NCBI RefSeq assembly: GCF_000482845.1
Contig: NZ_AXWV01000026.1
Coordinates: 1 to 54,043 of the forward strand
DNA length: 54,043 bases
Reading direction: 5' to 3'
Source of the DNA: Anaerobiospirillum succiniciproducens DSM 6400
Lineage (GTDB): Bacteria; Pseudomonadota; Gammaproteobacteria; Enterobacterales; Succinivibrionaceae
Shown piece by piece: positions 9,320 through 17,484 of the stretch. Numbering within the stretch: position 1 is the stretch's first letter; each line of letters begins with the position of its first letter. Below the pieces are notes generated by a model that did not search any database, was not told the origin of the DNA, and saw nothing but the letters and a program-made list of their open reading frames with translations. The translations under genes were made by a program, and so were the position numbers.

Positions 9320-10768
9320 TTACTTGAGCATCTTCTTTAATTCGTCAACAACGAACTGTACCTGAGTGCCGACAATAACTTGAACGGCAGTATCTGATGG
9401 ATGCAGAACACCCTTTGCACCAGATGACTTGAGGATTTCGTCGTTAACCTTAGAGCCATCAACAACTTCACAACGGATACGAGTGATGCAGTTGTCAACA
9501 GAAGCGATGTTTTCCTTACCGCCTAAGCCCTCTAATACCTTCTCAGCGTAGGCTACGAAAGCAGCGTCACCCTTTAAGTCGGTAGTAGTAGCAGCCTCGT
9601 CGTCTTCACGACCTGGGGTCTTGAAGTCGAACTTAACAATTGCGAAGCGGAATACGATGTAGTAAACAACGCCAACAACTAAGCCAACACCGATCAGGAA
9701 CCATGGGTTCTGAGCCAGTGGAGTGGTTGAGGAGAAGAATAAGTCCAGGAAGCCTGCTGAGAATGCGAAGCCGGCACGGATTGGCAGCATAACAGTGATA
9801 GCTGCAGTAATACCGGTCATTACAGCGTATAAAACGTAGAGGCCTGGTGCTAAGAACATGAAGGCGAACTCGAGTGGCTCGGTAACGCCAGTGAAGAATG
9901 AACAGAATGCAGCAGAAGCTAACAGACCTAATACAGCCTTCTTACGTGAATCCTTAGCAGTGTGGTACATAGCAAGGGCAGCAGCTGGCAGACCGAACAT
10001 CATAACTGGGAAGAAGCCAGTCATGTACATACCGGTTACACCGTACTCACCAGTGCCAGACCAGAACTTGGTCAGATCGGAGATGCCTGCAACGTCGAAC
10101 CAGAATACTGCGTTCAGAGCGTGGTGCATGCCGATTGGGATTAACAGACGGTTTAAGAAAGCGTATATACCAGCACCAACAGCGCCTAAGGAGATGATGG
10201 ACTCGCCGAGTAATACTAAGCCATTGTAAAGCAGAGGCCATACGAAGAAGAGGATAGCTGCAAGAACAATGGAGATTAAAGCAGTTACGATAGCAACTGA
10301 GCGCTTTCCTGAGAAGAATGCGAGGAAGTCAGGGAGCTTAGTTGTGCTAAAGCGGTTGTAGCAAGTAGCACCAACGATACCTGAAAGAATACCGATGAAC
10401 TGGTTGTTAACCTTATTGAAAGCAGGATCAGCTGCTTCACCAGTAAGGACACCAACGAAGCCTGGGCTTAATAAGGTCTGAAGAACAAACCAAGCTACGA
10501 TACCAGCTAAAGCTGGGGTACCGTCCTGCTCCTTTGCCATGCCAACGGCAACGCCGATAGCAAAGAGAACAGACATGTTGTCAATAATGGCACCACCGGC
10601 CTTTACGAAGAAGTTACCAAGCAGAACTGCAGCGGTAGCCTCTACATCACCACCTTGCATGGTGGTAGGAGCGAGCAGGTAACCAAGACCCATAAGAATG
10701 CCTGCAACAGGCAAACATGCGACAGGCAGCATTAATGACTTACCAAGTCGCTGAAGATACTTCATCAT
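9320..10768 (-). CDS. nagE: PTS N-acetylglucosamine-type permease EIICB
   Basis: Inner-membrane PTS permease that imports and phosphorylates its sugar, 482 residues. The EIIC domain covers about 1-380 (start YLQRLGKSLMLPVACLPVAG). The stretch LLIPIGMHHALNAVFWFDVAG matches the GlcNAc branch of the glucose superfamily better than the glucose branch. The EIIB domain fills about 405-482, with phosphorylated C427 in NCITRIR. There is no fused EIIA domain, unlike enterobacterial NagE, so the EIIAGlc at 20765-21271 must supply phosphate. With nagA nearby, GlcNAc is the likely substrate; glucose cannot be excluded. Start is ATG at 10768 (or 10765) with GGAAG upstream. A bidirectionally quiet 1.2-kb region with operator-like palindromes lies upstream. 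Confidence 0.88.
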   Translation of the reverse strand: MMKYLQRLGKSLMLPVACLPVAGILMGLGYLLAPTTMQGGDVEATAAVLLGNFFVKAGGAIIDNMSVLFAIGVAVGMAKEQDGTPALAGIVAWFVLQTLLSPGFVGVLTGEAADPAFNKVNNQFIGILSGIVGATCYNRFSTTKLPDFLAFFSGKRSVAIVTALISIVLAAILFFVWPLLYNGLVLLGESIISLGAVGAGIYAFLNRLLIPIGMHHALNAVFWFDVAGISDLTKFWSGTGEYGVTGMYMTGFFPVMMFGLPAAALAMYHTAKDSRKKAVLGLLASAAFCSFFTGVTEPLEFAFMFLAPGLYVLYAVMTGITAAITVMLPIRAGFAFSAGFLDLFFSSTTPLAQNPWFLIGVGLVVGVVYYIVFRFAIVKFDFKTPGREDDEAATTTDLKGDAAFVAYAEKVLEGLGGKENIASVDNCITRIRCEVVDGSKVNDEILKSSGAKGVLHPSDTAVQVIVGTQVQFVVDELKKMLK

Positions 10769-11316
10769 AGACTATACTTCCAACCAAATGTGACATCCCG
10801 TGCAAAGGCGGTAGCCACGTCATTTACCGAAGGGAAATTAAGCTCTAGAAAAACAAGAATGTTTGAAAACTAGCGGCCTAAAGCCCTTATGCCATACGGC
10901 AAACAGTTTAAGAAAAGGTTGAGGTTTGTGTCAGACAATCTTAGCTATCAAATGAGCTCGCAACATGTGATGATTTGTCACTACGTCACTCTCTACAATG
11001 ATTACTTAATCTTAGCTGCACAAAAGTCAGATTTCCTTAAGCAAGAGAGAATCGCCAGAGTAGTGTGTAAATTCTAATACCTGCCTTTGCATATGCATTC
11101 TTGAAACTAGGCAAAGATCTAAGTACTCAAGAGTGCGCTGCAAGAGAGAGAACACACTAAGGTGACTGGTGGGATGAGAAATCGGCAAATGTCGTTTTGA
11201 ATGGCGACTGCTTTTGCATTCTAATACCCTGTAGATGCGCGGACAAAATGTCAGCTCATCTGTCATTGAAATTATCCGACCGATCGAGCAAATGAGCAAA
11301 AGCAATCACTTCAATT

Positions 11317-11332
11317 TGTGCGATCGTGCACA
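11317..11332. promoter_or_regulatory. CRP-like palindrome TGTGC-N6-GCACA
   Basis: The 16-bp site TGTGCGATCGTGCACA has the spacing of a CRP site (TGTGA-N6-TCACA), but with C/G at the fifth position of each half. It lies about 550 bp upstream of nagE. The spacing fits; the base change makes it uncertain. Confidence 0.3.
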
Positions 11333-11343
11333 TTTGTGAAACA

Positions 11344-11366
11344 GATTTTCACTTTTTACGAAAATC
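11344..11366. promoter_or_regulatory. 23-bp palindrome, possible NagC/Mlc-type operator
   Basis: GATTTTC and GAAAATC form perfect seven-base arms around nine bases. The size and the T-rich/A-rich halves fit ROK-family repressors such as NagC or Mlc, which control GlcNAc PTS genes. It is about 575 bp from the nagE start, which is far for direct repression unless the promoter is distal. Confidence 0.35.
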
Positions 11367-11763
11367 GAGCAAAAACTTGATATGGCGATACCACCTAGTT
11401 AACCGTGATCCACATGCCATTTTCTAAGGAAAATTCGGCAAATCTAAGCCATTTAAAGGCATCATGTTGTATCACAAGTGAAGATGGTAATTGAGATGAA
11501 GAACACATTGCTCTGATCCATAAAAAAACATGCAAATGAAATAAAGTTTCAGAGCATAAATAAGATATATAAGCCGTTTACAATGTGTGAGTGATGGTGT
11601 TTGCACCAAAAATGATTTTTTAAACAAAATCAACACAAATTTTGTAATTTCTCGCGTGTAAAAAGATCAGAGTTACTGATAAAGACTAGTAAGATCGCCA
11701 CTTACAAGCCAAAGTAGCAAGATCACGGCCACATAAAAACAGTGGATCCTATAAATATCACAA

Positions 11764-11777
11764 TGTAAACGTTTCCA
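11764..11777. promoter_or_regulatory. LacI/GalR-family operator, site 1
   Basis: TGTAAACGTTTCCA fits the LacI/GalR-family pattern GxAAxCGxTTxC. Its reverse complement differs at one base from site 2 at 12381-12394, and the similarity extends a few bases outward on both sides. It lies 186 bp beyond the ptsH stop, towards nagE. Confidence 0.55.
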
Positions 11778-11831
11778 CGGAAAATTGCAGTAAAGCCATC
11801 ATTGTTCAATTAGCAGCGAAAATGGACTGCC

Positions 11832-11875
11832 AAAAAAGCAAAACCGCCCTTGCTAAAGTTATAGCAAGAGCGGTT
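11832..11875 (-). terminator. Rho-independent terminator of ptsH
   Basis: On the minus strand AACCGCTCTTGCT pairs imperfectly with AGCAAGGGCGGTT across a short loop and is followed by TTGCTTTTTTG. It lies about 75 bp after the ptsH stop. Confidence 0.85.
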
Positions 11876-11949
11876 GTAAGGTCAAAATCAGCCTACGATC
11901 TTCTTAACATGCTAAGCATGCTCTAGGCTGACTGAGCGTGGGCTCAGGA

Positions 11950-12207
11950 TTACAGGTTTTCCTGTAAGAACTTTAATACAGCTTCAGCTGCAGCTTCTTC
12001 GTCTGCACCGTCAAACTGTAAAGTGAGCTCATCACCTTGTGCCATAGCAAGCTTCATAACGGCTAATAAGCGCTTGCCGTCGATAAGAGCATCAGGCTTG
12101 CCCATCTTGCAGTCACATGCAAAGCCTGCAATGACCTTAACGAGCTGGCCAGCTGGACGAGCATGAATACCACGTGGGTCGGTGATCTTGTAAGTAATTG
12201 TCTTCAT
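11950..12207 (-). CDS. ptsH: PTS phosphocarrier protein HPr
   Basis: Cytoplasmic HPr, 85 residues from the ATG at 12207 (MKTITYKITD). It carries phosphate from Enzyme I to EIIA on H15, seen in GIHARPAG. Residue 46, the Ser phosphorylated by HPr kinase in Firmicutes, is Arg here (GKRLLAVMKLAM), so Ser-P control is not possible. The sequence (ITDPRGIHARPAG, KRLLAVMKLAMAQGDELTL, FLQENL) resembles clostridial HPr more than enterobacterial HPr, which suggests lateral origin. It stands apart from ptsI and crr, which form their own pair at 19-21 kb, and has its own terminator. A LacI-family operator lies 174 bp upstream and a matching one downstream. Confidence 0.93.
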   Translation of the reverse strand: MKTITYKITDPRGIHARPAGQLVKVIAGFACDCKMGKPDALIDGKRLLAVMKLAMAQGDELTLQFDGADEEAAAEAVLKFLQENL

Positions 12208-12605
12208 AAACAAAACCTCATCTTTTGTGCATCTGTATGTGCCTAAATATAGGACATAGCCATACACAATTGAGCTGTATCAAACGATTTAGAAAACTGT
12301 CAAATCCTGAACTGCAAATCTTGCAGTCTTACTATCATACCGCGATAAGAGCATTTGTGTATAGAGTAATCTTGAGTTTGTGAAAACGTTTACATTTTGT
12401 GAAAAAAGCCATTCTTGCCCACCAAAGCCCCAAAAGCAAAGCCCATCTAACTTCCCTCCAAGATCGCCACAGTTTATACCCCAACAAACCCCACGATCCC
12501 CATCCTCTCATCAGACAAGAAGTTCTCTTCAATAGAGCAGTTTAACGCCATAATTAGCAACTTTGAAGCACACCCAAGATCAAAGTTTCTTGTGAATTGG
12601 TATTG
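12208..12605. other. ptsH upstream region
   Basis: About 400 bp between ptsH and the flagellin terminator. It holds the LacI-type operator at 12381-12394 and presumably the ptsH promoter. The 65-codon minus frame at 12335-12532 looks like noise. Confidence 0.45.
12381..12394. promoter_or_regulatory. LacI/GalR-family operator, site 2, upstream of ptsH
   Basis: TGAAAACGTTTACA fits GxAAxCGxTTxC and matches site 1 (reverse complement) at 13 of 14 bases. It is 174 bp upstream of the ptsH start. The regulator is not encoded in this window; Cra, PurR or a sugar-specific LacI protein are all possible. Confidence 0.6.
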
Positions 12606-12640
12606 CCAAAAAAACAGAAAACCCCGCATAAAGCGGGGTC
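12606..12640 (-). terminator. Rho-independent terminator of the flagellin array
   Basis: On the minus strand CCCCGC and GCGGGG flank a five-base loop and are followed by TTTTCTGTTTTTTT. It lies about 40 bp after the last flagellin stop. No comparable hairpin is seen between the six flagellin genes. Confidence 0.9.
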
Positions 12641-12681
12641 TTCCAAGGAGCTTTATCTCCTAGCTAAATGCTAAAAGCGCA

Positions 12682-13626
12682 TTAGCCTAAGAGGCTTAAG
12701 CCAAGCTGAGGACGGGTGTTAGCCTGCATCAGCATAGAGGCAGCAGCCTGCTGAATGATGTTCTGCTGAGTGAGGTTAGCAGACTCTTCAGCAAAGTCAG
12801 CATCACGAATACGGCTACGAGCATCGGCCTCATTAGCAGCAACGTTAGACTGATTGCGGATAGAGCTCTCAAGACGGTTCTGCATTGCGCCTAAGCCAGC
12901 ACGAGCGCTATCAGTTTGTGCAATCATATCGTCCATGAGCTTTATAGCGTCAGTAGGATCAGCAACAGAGAACTGGAAGGTGATAACACCCTTATCGATG
13001 TTCATCAGCTTTTTATCGGCTGGAGCACCCACCTTATCTTTAAAAGTACCATCTGCACGGCTACCAATCTTGGAGAACTGCATGTTTTCAACAGTAAAGC
13101 TGATGGTATCGCCCTTATTTGAGCCAACCTGCAGAGTAATGGTACCAGCTTTGCTAACATTTGCGTTATCAGCCTTTGAGAAGATGGTTGATTCATCGGC
13201 TTTTTGACCATTAAGAATGGTCTTGCCGCCGTAGGTAGTCTTCTGAGCAATACGGCTGATCTCATTTGCTAAAGAAGAGGCTTCTTTAGAAAGAGCAGCC
13301 TTATCTTGAGCAGTGTTAGTGCCGTTTGATGCCTGAACTGCAAGGGTACGGATTTTCTGGAGCATGCCCTCAATTTCGCTCATACCAGCTTCCATGGTCT
13401 GAGCTAAAGCAATACCGTCAGATGCGTTACGGTTGCCCTGATTGAGGCCATTAATCTGGGATGTTAAACGGTCAGAAATTTGAAGACCAGCAGCGTCATC
13501 TTTAGCGCTATTAATACGCATACCGCTTGATAAACGCTGATAAGTAGTAGTCAGCTGATTGTTGACATTATTGAGGTGTCTTTGGCCTTGAAGGGCGCTA
13601 AAATTTGTATTTACATATACAGCCAT
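12682..13626 (-). CDS. fliC: Flagellin, copy 6 (last of the array)
   Basis: Flagellar filament subunit of 314 residues. It has the conserved N-terminal D0/D1 region (to about residue 140), a short variable centre (about 145-230) and the conserved C-terminal D1/D0 region ending NTRPQLGLSLLG. Its ends are nearly identical to the other five copies; the centre (ADESTIFSKADNANVSKAG, then GSRADGTFKDKVGAPADKK) is its own. The final residue is LLG, shared with copy 5, whereas copies 1-4 end LIG. It is 15 bp behind copy 5. The ribosome-binding site GGGAG sits in the loop of a perfect inverted repeat (13631-13645). Flagellins leave the cell through the type III flagellar exporter, so there is no signal peptide. 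Confidence 0.95.
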   Translation of the reverse strand: MAVYVNTNFSALQGQRHLNNVNNQLTTTYQRLSSGMRINSAKDDAAGLQISDRLTSQINGLNQGNRNASDGIALAQTMEAGMSEIEGMLQKIRTLAVQASNGTNTAQDKAALSKEASSLANEISRIAQKTTYGGKTILNGQKADESTIFSKADNANVSKAGTITLQVGSNKGDTISFTVENMQFSKIGSRADGTFKDKVGAPADKKLMNIDKGVITFQFSVADPTDAIKLMDDMIAQTDSARAGLGAMQNRLESSIRNQSNVAANEADARSRIRDADFAEESANLTQQNIIQQAAASMLMQANTRPQLGLSLLG

Positions 13627-13630
13627 GTAA

Positions 13631-13645
13631 CTAATCTCCCATTAG
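13631..13645 (-). promoter_or_regulatory. Ribosome-binding site of flagellin copy 6 inside a hairpin loop
   Basis: In the transcript CTAAT-GGGAG-ATTAG gives a five-base stem with the Shine-Dalgarno as the loop, four bases before the ATG and overlapping the copy 5 stop region. GGA in a hairpin loop is the usual CsrA target. Confidence 0.5.
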
Positions 13646-14601
13646 CCTAAGAGGCTTAAGCCAAGCTGTGGACGGGTGTTAGCCTGCATCAGCATAGAGG
13701 CAGCAGCCTGCTGAATGATGTTCTGCTGAGTGAGGTTTGCAGACTCCTGAGCAAAGTCAGCATCACGAATACGGCTACGAGCATCGGCCTCATTAGCAGC
13801 AACATTAGACTGGTTGCGGATAGAGCTCTCAAGACGATTTTGCACGGCACCTAAGTTAGCACGCTCGCCATCAACCTTAGAAATCATTGAGTCCATGAGA
13901 CCAATGATATCGGAGATTGAAACTGCAGCACCACCGCCTTGTGCTTGTGGCTTTGCATTGAAATCGAATGTAATATCACCAGTGGTTTTATTAATGTTGA
14001 TGAATTTATCTTGCTCACCAATAGTGTCATGAGTGCCGGCGATCTTTGAGAACACCATGTTTTGAACATCAAAAGAAATGGTGTCGCCCTTGTTGGAACC
14101 GACCTGCAGTGTCATTTTGCCAGCGTCGCCAGCGTTCTGACCATCAGCGTAAATAGAGCTATTTTTGCCTTGAACGTCTGTACCGTTAAGTACGGTCTTT
14201 CCGCCATAGGTTGTCTTCTTAGCAATACGGCTAATTTCGTTGCCAAGAGCGCTAGCTTCTTTAGATAAAGCTTCGCGGTCAGCGGCTGTATTAGTACCGT
14301 TGTTGGCTTGAACGGCTAAGGTACGGATCTTCTGAAGCATACCTTCGATTTCGCTCATGCCAGACTCAATGGTCTGAGCTAAAGCAATACCATCAGATGC
14401 ATTGCGATTGCCTTGGTTGAGGCCGTTGATCTGTGAGGTTAAACGATCAGAGATCTGCAGGCCTGCAGCGTCATCTTTAGCGCTATTAATACGCATACCG
14501 CTTGATAAACGCTGATAAGTAGTAGTCAGCTGGTTGTTGACATTATTGAGATGTCTTTGGCCTTGAAGGGCGCTAAAGTTTGTATTTACATATACTGCCA
14601 T
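13642..14601 (-). CDS. fliC: Flagellin, copy 5
   Basis: Filament subunit of 319 residues, the longest copy. The N-terminal 135 residues and C-terminal 90 residues match the other copies almost exactly, including IRDADFAQESANLTQQN. The variable centre is distinct (TDVQGKNSSIYADGQNAGDAGK, and a segment with TTGDITFDFNAKPQAQGGGA). It pairs most closely with copy 6 at both ends (AVYVNTNFSALQGQRHLNN and LSLLG), pointing to a recent duplication. The ribosome-binding site (GGGAA) is the weakest in the array, and no hairpin beyond a TTAA/TTAA pair surrounds it. It lies 15 bp after copy 4. Confidence 0.95.
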   Translation of the reverse strand: MAVYVNTNFSALQGQRHLNNVNNQLTTTYQRLSSGMRINSAKDDAAGLQISDRLTSQINGLNQGNRNASDGIALAQTIESGMSEIEGMLQKIRTLAVQANNGTNTAADREALSKEASALGNEISRIAKKTTYGGKTVLNGTDVQGKNSSIYADGQNAGDAGKMTLQVGSNKGDTISFDVQNMVFSKIAGTHDTIGEQDKFININKTTGDITFDFNAKPQAQGGGAAVSISDIIGLMDSMISKVDGERANLGAVQNRLESSIRNQSNVAANEADARSRIRDADFAQESANLTQQNIIQQAAASMLMQANTRPQLGLSLLG

Positions 14602-14616
14602 TTTAAGACTTTCCCA

Positions 14617-15564
14617 TTAACCAATCAGGCTTAAGCCGAGCTGTGGACGGGTGTTAGCCTGCATCAGCATTGAGGATGCTGCCTGCTGGATGATGTTCTG
14701 CTGGGTAAGGTTTGCAGACTCTTCAGCAAAGTCAGCGTCACGGATACGTGAGCGGGCATCAGCTTCATTAGCAGCAACGTTAGACTGGTTGCGGATAGAG
14801 CACTCAAGACGATTTTGCATGGCACCTAAGTTGGCACGCTGGCTGTCAACCTGACCAATCATCTTGTCCATCATTTCGATAACGGCATCTGCGCTGCCTG
14901 CGGTAGAAAAGTTAACTGTAATAGCGCCATTTGCGCCTTTTACGAATGCAGCTGTGCCAGCAGCAGCAGCAAAGTCGCCGGTTTTAAGTCCTGCAGCACT
15001 ACCGATTTTGGAGAACACCATGCTACCAATTTGCATTGAGATGGTATCGCCCTTGTTGGAGCCAACTTGTAAAGTAACAGTACCTGCTTTGCCTACATCA
15101 GTGTTTGCTGCTTTAGTGAAAATTGTAGACTCATCATCCTTTAAACCCTGGAGGATAGTCTTGCCACCATAAGTGGTCTGCTTAGCAATACGACTGATTT
15201 CAGTTGCTAAAGAAGAAGCCTCTTTTGAAAGTGCCTGTTTGTCAGCTAAGGTATTGGTGCCGTTAGCTGCCTGAACAGCAAGAGTACGGATCTTCTGGAG
15301 CATGCCAGAAACTTCGTCCATGCCTGCTTCAGCAGTCTGAGCTAAAGCGATACCGTCGGAAGCGTTGCGGTTGCCCTGGTTAAGGCCGTTGATTTGGGAT
15401 GTTAAACGGTCAGAAATCTGAAGACCGGCAGAGTCATCCTTAGCGCTGTTAATACGCATACCGCTTGATAAACGCTGGTATGTAGTAGTGAGCTGGTTCT
15501 GAACGTTGCCTAAGTAGCGCTGGCCCTGAAGAGCGCTGTAATTTGTATTTACATATACTGCCAT
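14617..15564 (-). CDS. fliC: Flagellin, copy 4
   Basis: Filament subunit of 315 residues with the standard conserved ends and a variable centre (GLKDDESTIFTKAANTDVGKAG, later GLKTGDFAAAAGTAAFVKG). The centre is closely related to that of copy 3, so copies 3 and 4 form a pair. A Cys replaces the usual Ser in RLECSIRNQSN in the otherwise invariant C-terminal D1 helix; a cysteine there is unusual for a flagellin. The ribosome-binding site AGGAG lies seven to eight bases before the ATG. It is 16 bp after copy 3. Confidence 0.95.
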   Translation of the reverse strand: MAVYVNTNYSALQGQRYLGNVQNQLTTTYQRLSSGMRINSAKDDSAGLQISDRLTSQINGLNQGNRNASDGIALAQTAEAGMDEVSGMLQKIRTLAVQAANGTNTLADKQALSKEASSLATEISRIAKQTTYGGKTILQGLKDDESTIFTKAANTDVGKAGTVTLQVGSNKGDTISMQIGSMVFSKIGSAAGLKTGDFAAAAGTAAFVKGANGAITVNFSTAGSADAVIEMMDKMIGQVDSQRANLGAMQNRLECSIRNQSNVAANEADARSRIRDADFAEESANLTQQNIIQQAASSMLMQANTRPQLGLSLIG

Positions 15565-15580
15565 TTTAAGCCTCTCCTAA

Positions 15581-16531
15581 TTAACCAATCAGGCTTAAAC
15601 CAAGCTGTGGACGGGTGTTAGCCTGCATCAGCATTGATGAAGCTGCCTGCTGGATGATGTTCTGCTGGGTAAGGTTTGCAGACTCTTGAGCAAAGTCAGC
15701 ATCGCGGATACGTGAGCGTGCGTCAGCCTCATTAGCTGCAACATTAGACTGATTGCGGATAGAGGACTCAAGTCGGTTTTGGATTGCACCTAAGTTGGCA
15801 CGCTGGCCATCAACCTGACCAATCATTTTGTCCATCATCTCGATAATGGCGTCAGGGCTGCCGGCAGTTGTAAAGTTAACTTTGATGCCACCATTACCAT
15901 CTTTTACAAAGGCTGCTGTACCAGCAGCATCCGCAAAGTCAGTATCAGCTAAACCTGCAGCGCTACCGATCTTTGAGAAGACCATGCTAGCAATTTGCAT
16001 TGAGATGGTATCGCCCTTGTTGGAGCCAACTTGTAGAGTTACAGTACCAGCCTTACCAACATCATTTGCATTACCTGCTTTTGAGAAGATTGCAGAGGTA
16101 TCATTCTGCTGACCTTCTAAGATAGTCTTGCCACCATAAGTAGTTTGGGTTGCAATACGACTAATTTCAGTTGCCAAGGATGAGGCTTCTTTAGCAAGAG
16201 CCTGTCTGTCTGATAAAGTATTTGTTCCGTTAGATGCCTGAACAGCAAGAGTACGGATCTTCTGGAGCATGCCAGAAACTTCGTCCATGCCTGCTTCAGC
16301 AGTCTGAGCTAAAGCGATACCGTCAGAGGCATTACGGTTACCCTGGTTGAGGCCGTTGATCTGTGAGGTCAAACGATCAGAGATCTGCAGACCAGCAGCG
16401 TCGTCCTTGGCGCTGTTAATACGCATACCGCTTGATAATCTTTGGTATGTAGTAGTGAGCTGGTTCTGAACGTTGCCTAAGTAGCGCTGGCCTTGAAGAG
16501 CGCTGTAATTTGTGTTTACATACACTGCCAT
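15581..16531 (-). CDS. fliC: Flagellin, copy 3
   Basis: Filament subunit of 316 residues. The ends are near-identical to the other copies, and the centre (GQQNDTSAIFSKAGNANDVG, then GLADTDFADAAGTAAFVKD) is a diverged version of copy 4. The N-terminus reads NYSALQGQRYLGNVQNQ, shared with copies 2 and 4. The D1 segment LQKIRTLAVQASNGTNT corresponds to the region seen by host TLR5 in enterobacterial flagellins but differs from the QRVRELAVQ consensus at several positions. It is preceded by AGGAGAG and lies 16 bp after copy 2. Confidence 0.95.
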   Translation of the reverse strand: MAVYVNTNYSALQGQRYLGNVQNQLTTTYQRLSSGMRINSAKDDAAGLQISDRLTSQINGLNQGNRNASDGIALAQTAEAGMDEVSGMLQKIRTLAVQASNGTNTLSDRQALAKEASSLATEISRIATQTTYGGKTILEGQQNDTSAIFSKAGNANDVGKAGTVTLQVGSNKGDTISMQIASMVFSKIGSAAGLADTDFADAAGTAAFVKDGNGGIKVNFTTAGSPDAIIEMMDKMIGQVDGQRANLGAIQNRLESSIRNQSNVAANEADARSRIRDADFAQESANLTQQNIIQQAASSMLMQANTRPQLGLSLIG

Positions 16532-16547
16532 TTTAAGACTCTCCTAA

Positions 16548-17468
16548 TTAACCAATCAGGCTTAAACCAAGCTGTGGACGGGTGTTAGCCTGCATCAGCA
16601 TAGAAGTGGCAGCCTGCTGAATGATGTTCTGCTGAGTGAGGTTTGCAGACTCTTCAGCAAAGTCAGCGTCACGGATGCGTGAGCGTGCATCAGCTTCGTT
16701 AGCTGCAACGTTAGACTGGTTGCGAATAGATGACTCAAGACGATTTTGGATGGCACCTAGATCAGCACGCTGGGAGTCAACTTTTGCAATTAGCTTATCC
16801 ATAGTGTCAATCAGTGCAGCTGCTGTTTCAGCAGTTGAGAAAGCAACAGCTTGACCTTTGGAGGCTTCTTTTCCTTTGAAGTTTTGGTCAGTGTTAAAAC
16901 CACCTAAGTTGCCGTTTACAAGCTGCGAAAATACGAATGACTCAACGTTAAAAGAAATGGTGTCGCCCTTGTTGGAGCCTACCTGAAGAGTCATTTTGCC
17001 TGCTTCACTCCACTTGCCGCCGCCACTGAAGATGGATTTATCTGTGTTACCAGCTAAAACAGTTTTTCCAGCGTAAGTGGTTTGGGTTGCAATACGCTGC
17101 ATCTCAGCAACTAAAGAGGATGCTTCCTTTGCTAAAGCACCGCGATCTTCAGCTGTGTTAGTGCCATTGGAGGCCTGTACTGCAAGGGTACGAACTTTCT
17201 GGAGCATGCCAGAGATTTCGTCAATACCAGCTTCGATTGTTTGGGCGAGTGCAATACCGTCAGATGCGTTGCGGTTACCCTGGTTGAGGCCGTTGATTTG
17301 GGAGGTTAAACGGTCAGAAATCTGAAGACCAGCAGAGTCATCCTTGGCGCTATTGATACGCATACCGCTTGATAAACGCTGGTATGTAGTAGTGAGCTGG
17401 CTCTGAACGTTGCCTAAGTAGCGCTGGCCCTGAAGAGCGCTGTAATTTGTATTTACATATACTGCCAT
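16548..17468 (-). CDS. fliC: Flagellin, copy 2
   Basis: Filament subunit of 306 residues, the shortest copy. The conserved ends are intact; the centre (GNTDKSIFSGGGKWSEAGK, then VNGNLGGFNTDQNFKGKEA) is short and related to that of copy 1. With copy 1 it shares SLVAEMQRI and QKVRTL in the D1 helices, where copies 3-6 have other residues. It begins 16 bp after copy 1, with AGGAGAGG as ribosome-binding site. No promoter or terminator is visible in the gap, so it depends on the upstream promoter. Confidence 0.95.
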   Translation of the reverse strand: MAVYVNTNYSALQGQRYLGNVQSQLTTTYQRLSSGMRINSAKDDSAGLQISDRLTSQINGLNQGNRNASDGIALAQTIEAGIDEISGMLQKVRTLAVQASNGTNTAEDRGALAKEASSLVAEMQRIATQTTYAGKTVLAGNTDKSIFSGGGKWSEAGKMTLQVGSNKGDTISFNVESFVFSQLVNGNLGGFNTDQNFKGKEASKGQAVAFSTAETAAALIDTMDKLIAKVDSQRADLGAIQNRLESSIRNQSNVAANEADARSRIRDADFAEESANLTQQNIIQQAATSMLMQANTRPQLGLSLIG

Positions 17469-17484
17469 TTTAAGCCTCTCCTAA

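Larger units (their letters stand above)
10769..11831. other. Long regulatory spacer between ptsH and nagE
   Basis: About 1.1 kb without a believable gene; small frames at 10889-11077 and 11027-11305 lack ribosome-binding sites and family-like sequence. It contains three palindromes that look like protein-binding sites (11317-11332, 11344-11366 and 11764-11777, listed separately). The nagE promoter should lie here. Confidence 0.5.

Noticed and set aside
10889..11305. Two small frames upstream of nagE, one on each strand
   Set aside because: No ribosome-binding sites, they overlap each other, and the sequence looks like spacer with operator palindromes.
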